Shown one piece after another: positions 1-6,231 of a stretch of 10,760 nucleotides of DNA. A model generated the notes under the pieces. It was not told the origin of the DNA and did not search any database. It saw only the letters and a program-made list of their open reading frames with translations. A program made the translations under genes and the position numbers. The DNA is taken from the NCBI GenBank assembly GCA_035378955.1, contig DAOSUS010000099.1, positions 1 to 10,760 of the forward strand, given 5' to 3'. Position 1 is the stretch's first letter, and each line of letters begins with the position of its first letter. The DNA comes from Candidatus Hydrogenedens sp. (GTDB lineage: Bacteria; Hydrogenedentota; Hydrogenedentia; Hydrogenedentales; Hydrogenedentaceae).

Positions 1-18
1 AGGTAATTTTCTGGGAAT

Positions 19-36
19 ATTAAGAAGGGGCTTAAT
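19..36. other. Short inverted repeat upstream of the SOD gene
   Basis: ATTAAG and CTTAAT flank a six-base loop AAGGGG, and the stem can be extended by A-U and G-U pairs. It lies about 60 bases before the SOD start codon. It could be a weak terminator of an upstream gene outside the window or a regulator site in the SOD leader. No U-run follows and no convincing -35/-10 pair is visible in the 96-base leader, so the role is open. Confidence 0.2.
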
Positions 37-96
37 GTTATGTTAATCGAAATTGAAAAATAAGCAACCCTAACAGTAAAACAAAGGAGAAAAACA

Positions 97-813
97 ATGA
101 ATACTTCACGCCGAGAATTTTTATTAGCAAGCAGTTCTTTAATAACAGCAAGTTCAATTATTGGAGCACCTGTATTTGCTCAAACGGAAAATGGAAGTAA
201 GGAACATAAACTTCCGGAATTACCGTATGCGTATGATGCTCTTGAACCTTATATAGACGCACGAACTATGGAGTTGCATCATTCCAAGCATCATGCGGCT
301 TATGTAAAGGGGCTGAATACAGCGGAAAAGGCTCTTGAAGAGGCACGATTAAAAAATGATTTTGCTTTGGTTCAGCATTGGTCGAAGCAAGCCGCATTTC
401 ATGGTGGAGGACATTTTTTGCATAGTATGTTCTGGAAGGTTATGGCTCCCCCAAACAATGGTGGAGGAGGAAAACCTTCTGGTGAATTATTGGAACTGAT
501 AGAGAGGGATTTTGGTTCTTTTGATGCCTTTCAAAATCATTTTACGGCTGCGGCAAATGCTGTAGAAGGAGGAGGCTGGGCTCTGTTACATTATCGTCCA
601 GCGGATGGGAAATTAATTGTTCTTCAGGCAGAAAACCAGCATAAATTATCACCTTGGGGCGTGTTTCCGGTATTGGGTATTGATGTATGGGAACATGCAT
701 ATTATCTGAAATATCAAAATAATCGTGGTGAATATGTGAAGGCTTGGTGGAATGTTGTAAATTGGGAACAGGTAGCGAAGAATATAAAAGCGTTAAAAGG
801 TATTGCTTTATAA
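97..813 (+). CDS. Tat-exported Fe/Mn-family superoxide dismutase, Mn-type residues
   Basis: Dismutates superoxide to oxygen and hydrogen peroxide, here outside the cytoplasm. The 238-residue product begins with a Tat signal: SRREF at residues 4-8, a hydrophobic stretch to about residue 27, and a likely cleavage after VFA near residue 28. The mature part is a full-length SOD. Against E. coli SodA the metal ligands are H61 (HHSKHH), H109 (HSMFW), D196 and H200 (DVWEHAYY), and the second-sphere tyrosine is Y69. Gly near 104 together with Gln181 in the AENQ motif is the Mn-type arrangement; Fe enzymes carry the Gln at the first position. Metal choice is inferred and a cambialistic enzyme is possible. 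The start is supported by AAGGAG seven bases upstream of the ATG. It stands alone, ends at a strong hairpin, and has no obvious partner gene. Most bacterial Fe/Mn SODs are cytoplasmic, so the Tat signal is the notable point. Confidence 0.96.
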   Translation: MNTSRREFLLASSSLITASSIIGAPVFAQTENGSKEHKLPELPYAYDALEPYIDARTMELHHSKHHAAYVKGLNTAEKALEEARLKNDFALVQHWSKQAAFHGGGHFLHSMFWKVMAPPNNGGGGKPSGELLELIERDFGSFDAFQNHFTAAANAVEGGGWALLHYRPADGKLIVLQAENQHKLSPWGVFPVLGIDVWEHAYYLKYQNNRGEYVKAWWNVVNWEQVAKNIKALKGIAL

Positions 814-836
814 AGAGCGGTGAAACTGATATATAG

Positions 837-868
837 AATAAGCCCACTCACGAATGAGTGGGCTTATT
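837..868. terminator. Bidirectional intrinsic terminator between convergent genes
   Basis: AATAAGCCCACTCA at 837-850 pairs perfectly with TGAGTGGGCTTATT at 855-868 around a CGAA tetraloop, giving a 14-bp stem with a GC-rich middle and AT ends. It begins 24 bases after the SOD stop and ends 12 bases before the end of the opposite-strand PHP gene. The stem ends and flanks are T-rich when read as RNA on the plus strand (TTATTTATTAAT). The convergent setting suggests it stops transcription from both sides. Confidence 0.88.
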
Positions 869-880
869 TATTAATAAGGA

Positions 881-2218
881 CTAAAATATTTCAATCGGAT
901 TTGTATACACCCAGGGAACCCATTTTTTGTTCAAATATAGTTGTGCTTCAACGCGATATTTTCCCTGCTCTGTGGGTTTCCATTCAAAATCTCTACCTTC
1001 GTGTTCTTGAACAGCAATTCCATGACGATAGATAATAAATTTGCATGGATAGGGAGAAGCCATTTTTAAGGATAGGTTGGGAGTTAAGGGAATTCTTTCT
1101 CCACAAATTGCTTTTACATTTCCATCATCTGCAAAGAAAACGAAGCCTGTTGTTTCGGCAAGCATTTCAAAGCCAACAAAGACGCGACCTTCTTTTAAGG
1201 ATTCCAGAATAGATTGTTCTGATAAATCATGAGCAAGAACATGGGTAGCGACATAACGAACCATAGTTGGATAAGGGTCTAATTGGACATGAAATACTGT
1301 TTTCCCTGGTTCCAGTTTTCCAAAAAGCAACCGCAATAAGAGACGGGAAAAGAGGTTTAATTTGTATTCGCCTATTTTATGTGGGCTGGTATCTTCGATA
1401 TATAAAGTTCCTTGTGGAGTTATTTTCCCGACAAAGCCAGTATTTTGATGACAATCGTTTCCTGCGATTCCAACAATTTTCCGACTTATATTCATTTCGT
1501 CCCATCTTTTTATAACTTCTGTCAATGGGCTAAAAATACTTCTTAAAAGTTGCTCATGATATTTATTCAGATTAAGAATGATATTTGGAGCCAATTTGTA
1601 AAGGATAAATTTTTTATCGAGGCTTTTGAAATTGGTGTGAATATTATAGATTTCCATGCCGTTAAGTTCAGGTAATTGCCATTCTCGGGGTTCTTCGGAA
1701 TGAGCAAAGAATAATAGACCTCCTTTTTCATGGATTTCTTTTGCAAGACTTTCCGGGTCTTTTTTGCAATCCAGGACAGTGTCCGTAGGTAGTCCCCAAG
1801 GCATAAATCCGTAATTCATTTCATAGCCCGGTATAAAAATGACACCATCGTGTTCCCCACGCCATTGTTTGGAATAGTCGGCTTTCCCTTCATCGCAGTG
1901 GTCAGACATACAAATGAATTGCCGCTTCTCCTGTTTTAACGCTCGCAAAATTTCTTCAAAAGGGACCTGACTGTCGTGGGATAATTCGGAGTGGCTATGA
2001 CAAACGCCGGCGTAATCATTCCAGCCATCGTCATAGACAGGGGGTTGGTATTGGCTTCGGAGTTCTTCCCAGGCTTGTTTTTCACGGGGAAATTCTACAT
2101 AGCGGTTATAGATTGCGTTACGGAACAGAAACAGGAAAGCAATTAAAATCAGGACAATAAGGATTGATATACTATATAATGTCCATTTTAATGTCCGTTT
2201 TAAGATAGAGGATGTCAT
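881..2218 (-). CDS. Membrane-anchored PHP-domain metal-dependent phosphoesterase
   Basis: A 445-residue protein with one N-terminal membrane helix (about residues 13-33, LILIAFLFLF core) and basic residues before it, so the bulk probably sits outside the membrane. The PHP metal site is complete: HSH at 74-76, HD at 81-82, DH at 106-107, E133 (GYE), H173 (FAH), H194, and DCH at 255-257. The region from about 375 to 445 looks like a small beta-sandwich ending in YTNPIEI, as in CehA-type PHP proteins. Known PHP members hydrolyse phosphate esters or related bonds using two or three metals; the substrate here cannot be read from sequence. The ATG is preceded by AAAGGA at seven bases on the minus strand. 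The gene stands alone, diverging from the NAD operon, and the shared 105-base gap (2219-2323) shows no promoter I trust. Confidence 0.85.
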   Translation of the reverse strand: MTSSILKRTLKWTLYSISILIVLILIAFLFLFRNAIYNRYVEFPREKQAWEELRSQYQPPVYDDGWNDYAGVCHSHSELSHDSQVPFEEILRALKQEKRQFICMSDHCDEGKADYSKQWRGEHDGVIFIPGYEMNYGFMPWGLPTDTVLDCKKDPESLAKEIHEKGGLLFFAHSEEPREWQLPELNGMEIYNIHTNFKSLDKKFILYKLAPNIILNLNKYHEQLLRSIFSPLTEVIKRWDEMNISRKIVGIAGNDCHQNTGFVGKITPQGTLYIEDTSPHKIGEYKLNLFSRLLLRLLFGKLEPGKTVFHVQLDPYPTMVRYVATHVLAHDLSEQSILESLKEGRVFVGFEMLAETTGFVFFADDGNVKAICGERIPLTPNLSLKMASPYPCKFIIYRHGIAVQEHEGRDFEWKPTEQGKYRVEAQLYLNKKWVPWVYTNPIEIF

Positions 2219-2312
2219 GGTAAAATCCTTTACTTGGAAGGTTTGATATTAATAATAAGAAAATAAGTGAAAGAATGAGGTAAAGTATAACATAAAAGAA
2301 GAGTAAAATTAT

Positions 2313-2317
2313 AGGAG
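2313..2317 (+). promoter_or_regulatory. Ribosome binding site of the Nudix gene
   Basis: AGGAG lies six bases before the ATG at 2324 and fixes that start; it is the first gene of the NAD operon. Confidence 0.8.
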
Positions 2318-2323
2318 ATTACA

Positions 2324-2785
2324 ATGAAACATAAAGGTCCTTATATATATGAGTATCCACATCCTGCTGTAACTGTGGATGCGGTTGTGTTCAGGAAGAT
2401 AAGTAGAGATTGGGAGGTTCTATTAATAAAACGCATGAATGCTCCTTTTGAAGGGTATTGGGCTTTACCGGGTGGATTTATTGATGAGCATGAAACATTG
2501 GAGCAGGCAGTAGAACGGGAACTTTTTGAAGAAACTTCGTTAAAGGGGGTTAAATTACAACAATTGAAGGCATTTAGTAATCCATACAGGGACCCTCGAG
2601 GAAGAACAATTGGTGTGGCTTTTGTTGGGGTATTAAAAAATATGGATGCGGAAGTTCGTGCCAATGATGATGCAAAGGAAGTTCAATGGTTTTCAATAGA
2701 TAATCTTCCGGAATTAGCATTTGACCATGCAGAGATAATGGATTGTGCTATTGAATGGTTAGAAAAGTATGTAAGTGAAAAATAA
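2324..2785 (+). CDS. Nudix hydrolase, NrtR/ADP-ribose pyrophosphatase-like, stand-alone
   Basis: A 153-residue single-domain Nudix enzyme. The Nudix box runs from G51 to L73: G51, E57, then R65-E66 and E69-E70 as the metal-binding core, with Ser72 where the consensus has Gly. The N-terminal PHPAVTVDAVVF, the NPYRDPRGR stretch at 86-94 and LAFDHAEI at 131-138 resemble the Nudix domain of NrtR regulators and related ADP-ribose pyrophosphatases. NrtR proteins carry a C-terminal winged helix and are longer; this one stops after the Nudix fold, so a DNA-binding role is unlikely. Hydrolysis of ADP-ribose or another NAD-derived nucleotide is inferred from family and from its place as first gene of an NAD synthesis operon. 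Its stop lies 21 bases before the next start. The exact substrate is not decided by the sequence. Confidence 0.9.
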   Translation: MKHKGPYIYEYPHPAVTVDAVVFRKISRDWEVLLIKRMNAPFEGYWALPGGFIDEHETLEQAVERELFEETSLKGVKLQQLKAFSNPYRDPRGRTIGVAFVGVLKNMDAEVRANDDAKEVQWFSIDNLPELAFDHAEIMDCAIEWLEKYVSEK

Positions 2786-2806
2786 TTTTTATTTATAGGG
2801 AAGTAT

Positions 2807-4288
2807 ATGCAAAAGTTTGAATTGGAACCGTGGTTTGAAAGAAGAAATCTTGCATTGTTAACTGATTTGTATCAATTAACAATGATGGCAGGCTATTTTA
2901 AGGAAGGGCGAGGAGAAATTCCTGTTACTTTCGATTATTTTTTTCGTAGTTTACCACCGCATTCGGGTTTTGCTATTTTTGCAGGATTAGAGTCGTTTCT
3001 ACTTTACTTAAAAAATTTACATTTTACGGAGGATGACATTAATTATTTGAGAAGTTTAAAGATATTTGATGATGATTTTTTGGCATTTCTTAAAGATTTT
3101 AAGATACATTTAAAAGTAAAGGCGGTGCTGGAAGGGACTTTAATTTTTCCATTTGAGCCTGTGGTGCAGATAGAAGGACCTTTATTGGAAGCCCAGTTAG
3201 TAGAGACGGCATTACTTAATATGTTGAATTATCAGACATTGATAGCGAGTAAGTCGGCGCGGGTGTGTTTAGCTGCGGAACCAGACCCGGTAATAGAATT
3301 TGGTCTTCGCCGAGCCCATGGACCGGATGGTGGAACAAGTGCCTCGCGTGCCGCATATATTGGTGGTTGTATGGCGACATCCAATGTAATGGCAGGTAAG
3401 GTGTATGGCATACCTGTAACAGGAACCCATGCTCATAGCTGGGTTATGAGTTATCAGAGCGAACTGGAGGCGTTTCGTGCTTTTGCAAGACTTTATCCTC
3501 AACGATGTGTTTTGTTAGTTGATACCTATGACCCGATAAAAAGTGGAATTCCTAATGCGGTTCAGGTGTTCAAAGAGATGAGAGAAGAGGGAATAGATGT
3601 GAAGCCCGCTATCCGTATTGATTCGGGAGACCTGGCTCGTATCAGTAAAGTAGCATATCGGATGATGAGAGAAGCAGGATTCGAGAATCCCATGATTATA
3701 GGGTCAAATGATTTGAACGAAGATTTGATTGCAGATTTGAAACGGCAGGGTGCGAAGATTAATGCGTGGGGTGTAGGAACTCATTTGATAACTTCGTATG
3801 ATTGCCCCGCTTTGAATGGTGTTTATAAACTGGTAGCCGTATATCGGGATGGGGGATGGGAATCGCGGATTAAAATCACAGGGAATATTGAAAAAAGCAC
3901 AGACCCCGGTCGAAAAGTTCCTGTGCGATATTACACAGAAGGTGGAAATCTATTAGGGGATGTTATGTATCTGGAAGGAGAGGAATATCCTGAGAAAGGG
4001 AGTATTCCAACGCGTTCCCGATTGTTTCCCCATATCCCCCAAAAATTAGAAGGGGCTGGATATGCCAAACCTTTGTTAAAAGAAGTATTCAGTGATGGGG
4101 AGATTAAAATACCGTTAGAGACGGTACAAGATATTCGAGAACGAGTTCGAGAGCAGGTATTTTCACTTTCGGAAGAATATAAACGGCTTCGTAATCCGGA
4201 AGTGTATCGTATATTTTTATCCCCTCGTTTGGGAGAATTAAAAAATCAGATATGGCAAAACCCGGAAGCGGGAATTGTATTTCATTAG
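2807..4288 (+). CDS. pncB: Nicotinate phosphoribosyltransferase
   Basis: Joins nicotinate and PRPP to nicotinate mononucleotide with ATP hydrolysis, the entry step of the Preiss-Handler NAD route, in the cytoplasm. The 493-residue length fits the bacterial family. Signatures seen: LLTDLYQLTMMAGY near residues 17-30, FGLRRAHGPDG at 165-175, GTHAHSWV at 206-213 (H210 aligns by motif with the phosphorylated histidine of the family), RIDSGDL at 270-276, and WGVGTHLITS at 321-330. The ATG is preceded by AGGGAAG ending three bases upstream. It is the middle gene of the NAD cluster: 21 bases after the Nudix gene and ten bases before the NAD synthetase gene, so co-transcription is very likely. Nicotinamide phosphoribosyltransferase activity is less likely given the GTHAHS and FGLRRAHGPDG motifs. 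Confidence 0.96.
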   Translation: MQKFELEPWFERRNLALLTDLYQLTMMAGYFKEGRGEIPVTFDYFFRSLPPHSGFAIFAGLESFLLYLKNLHFTEDDINYLRSLKIFDDDFLAFLKDFKIHLKVKAVLEGTLIFPFEPVVQIEGPLLEAQLVETALLNMLNYQTLIASKSARVCLAAEPDPVIEFGLRRAHGPDGGTSASRAAYIGGCMATSNVMAGKVYGIPVTGTHAHSWVMSYQSELEAFRAFARLYPQRCVLLVDTYDPIKSGIPNAVQVFKEMREEGIDVKPAIRIDSGDLARISKVAYRMMREAGFENPMIIGSNDLNEDLIADLKRQGAKINAWGVGTHLITSYDCPALNGVYKLVAVYRDGGWESRIKITGNIEKSTDPGRKVPVRYYTEGGNLLGDVMYLEGEEYPEKGSIPTRSRLFPHIPQKLEGAGYAKPLLKEVFSDGEIKIPLETVQDIRERVREQVFSLSEEYKRLRNPEVYRIFLSPRLGELKNQIWQNPEAGIVFH

Positions 4289-4291
4289 GAG
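4287..4291 (+). promoter_or_regulatory. Ribosome binding site of nadE overlapping the pncB stop
   Basis: AGGAG uses the last two bases of the pncB TAG stop codon and lies seven bases before the nadE ATG. Ribosomes finishing pncB would sit on this site, which suggests coupled translation of the two genes. Confidence 0.75.
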
Positions 4292-4298
4292 ATGAACA

Positions 4299-6230
4299 AT
4301 GAGACTTGTTAAAGTTGGAACTTCTTCGGTTTCAGTAAAAGTTGGAGATTTTCAAAGAAATACAGAAAATTTATGTGAGGTTATTGATACTGCCAGAAAA
4401 GAAAATGTGCATTTGTTAGTGACCCCCGAATTAGCTATCAGTGGTTATAGTTTGGAAGACCGATTATTTTGGGATGATATAGTTGAACATAGTTGGGCTT
4501 CATTATTAAAGATTGCAGAACATACAGAAGGGATTGGTGTTTTTGTTGGACTTCCTGTCCAAAAAGAATCGTATTTGTTTAATGCGACTGCCTTTGTCTG
4601 TAATCGGAAAATACACGGATTAATTTTGAAAAAATATTTGCCTACTTATCAGGTGTTTTATGAAGGTAGGTATTGGTCTTCGTGGGCAGGAGGGACTACG
4701 GAAATTCATGGGATACCAGCAGGCGATATTATTTTTGAATTACCTTATGGCTTGGTTTCTGCTGAAATTTGTGAGGATATATGGTCTTCTCATTCTCCCT
4801 CTGCAGACCGTGCTATACATGGGGCAGAGATAATTTGCAATTTGAGTGCATCTCCGTTTAGCCCGTTGAAAAACCAGTTGCGTAAGCAATTGGTACTAAC
4901 CAATGCTATGCGAATTAAGGTTGTTTATATTTATTCCAATCTATTAGGATGTGATAATAGTCGGCTTATTTTTGATGGAGGAGGGATTATTGCTACTCCG
5001 GAGGGTTCTATCGTTACGGGTCCGATATTGTCCAATAGACGATGGACGCTTACTACAACAGTAGTGAATTTAGATGAGGTAACACGAATACGAAAAGAAA
5101 ATTCTACATGGAAAACAGAGGCTTTACAGTCGGAGAGAGAAAACATAACGAAAAGAGTTGTTGTGGATTGTCCTCAGTTTATACCATCTCCATTGAAAGA
5201 GTGGGTGAATACATTACCTAAAAGTTTTTATATACCTGAAACAAAGTCAGCGGAAAATATTCAAATAGAGAATAATTATTTTGAGCAATTGTTTTCGGCA
5301 TTGTCGTTGGGGCTTAGGGATTATTTTGAGAAAGTGGGTGTATTTGATAGGTTTTTGGTGGCTCTTTCTGGGGGAAGAGATAGTGCATTAAGTTTGCTGC
5401 TTGCGGTAGAAGCCGGGAAAAATTTGAAAGAGGGGAAATATCCGGATAAATATAGGGATAAAGTGTCATGTATTTATTTACCTCACAAAAGTTACAGTAG
5501 TTCAGATACAAGAAAAGCAGCAGAATTGTTAGCCCAGGAATTGGGAGTTTCCTTTCAGGTGGTAAGTATTCATGAAGAATCGGAAATAGCATATAAGAAA
5601 GCGGTTGAAATTGTGGGTGGAGAAGAAAATGTCAAAGCACTTACACGACAAAATTTACAGGCGCGAGTTCGTGGCGCTATGATGTTAAACTGGGCAAATA
5701 ATGTGAATGGATTGTTGCTGGTTACCTCCAATTTGAGTGAGTCAGCAGTTGGTTATACAACAACGGGAGGTGATAATGAAGGAGGTTTTTCACCGATTGC
5801 CAATGTTCCGAAAACAGTTATTTCTGCATTGTTAGAATATCTTGCAGAGACGAGGAAAATTTGTGCTTTGGAAATGATATTAAAGATACCTCCGACAGCA
5901 GAATTAGCACCTAATCAGACGGATGAGGATGACCTGATGCCGTATAAAGTGCTGGATGAGTTAATTTTCCTTTTTGCGAAACAAAGGTTTTCTCTTGTGG
6001 ATTGTTGGAAAATTTTATGTTTAAGATTTTCGGAATTTTCATCCAAACAACTGAAAAAGTGGACAGAAGATTTTGCGAAAAGGTTTGTTGCAAATCAATG
6101 GAAACGAGACCAACATCCTGTATCTTTGAAGGTATTAGAACCTGATTTTGACCCTAAGACAGGTTTCCGTTTCCCCGTAATTCAGAGTATTGATGAAGAA
6201 TTAGAAAAGTTACGAAAGGCGAAATTGTAA
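4299..6230 (+). CDS. nadE: Glutamine-dependent NAD(+) synthetase
   Basis: Amidates nicotinate adenine dinucleotide to NAD using ATP and ammonia released from glutamine, the last step of NAD synthesis. The 643-residue protein has two domains. The N-terminal nitrilase-fold glutaminase (about 1-280) keeps its triad: E44 (TPELAISGY), K111 (KKYLPTYQVF) and C158 (AEICEDIW). The C-terminal synthetase (about 325-643) carries the ATP P-loop SGGRDS at 357-362, TSNLSESAVGY at 476-486, GGFSPIANV at 495-503 and the TDEDDLMPY stretch at 541-549. Length fits the long, glutamine-using class. An Arg sits in the variable P-loop position (SGGxDS), where I more often expect Ile or Val. As last gene of the operon it pairs functionally with pncB. 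Its stop is separated by one base from the end of the opposing glycosidase gene, leaving no room for an intergenic terminator. Confidence 0.97.
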   Translation: MRLVKVGTSSVSVKVGDFQRNTENLCEVIDTARKENVHLLVTPELAISGYSLEDRLFWDDIVEHSWASLLKIAEHTEGIGVFVGLPVQKESYLFNATAFVCNRKIHGLILKKYLPTYQVFYEGRYWSSWAGGTTEIHGIPAGDIIFELPYGLVSAEICEDIWSSHSPSADRAIHGAEIICNLSASPFSPLKNQLRKQLVLTNAMRIKVVYIYSNLLGCDNSRLIFDGGGIIATPEGSIVTGPILSNRRWTLTTTVVNLDEVTRIRKENSTWKTEALQSERENITKRVVVDCPQFIPSPLKEWVNTLPKSFYIPETKSAENIQIENNYFEQLFSALSLGLRDYFEKVGVFDRFLVALSGGRDSALSLLLAVEAGKNLKEGKYPDKYRDKVSCIYLPHKSYSSSDTRKAAELLAQELGVSFQVVSIHEESEIAYKKAVEIVGGEENVKALTRQNLQARVRGAMMLNWANNVNGLLLVTSNLSESAVGYTTTGGDNEGGFSPIANVPKTVISALLEYLAETRKICALEMILKIPPTAELAPNQTDEDDLMPYKVLDELIFLFAKQRFSLVDCWKILCLRFSEFSSKQLKKWTEDFAKRFVANQWKRDQHPVSLKVLEPDFDPKTGFRFPVIQSIDEELEKLRKAKL

Positions 6231-6231
6231 T

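Noticed and set aside
881..1515. Plus-strand open frames inside the PHP gene (820-1035 and 1267-1515).
   Set aside because: They overlap a well-supported minus-strand gene, lack ribosome binding sites and give no recognisable protein.
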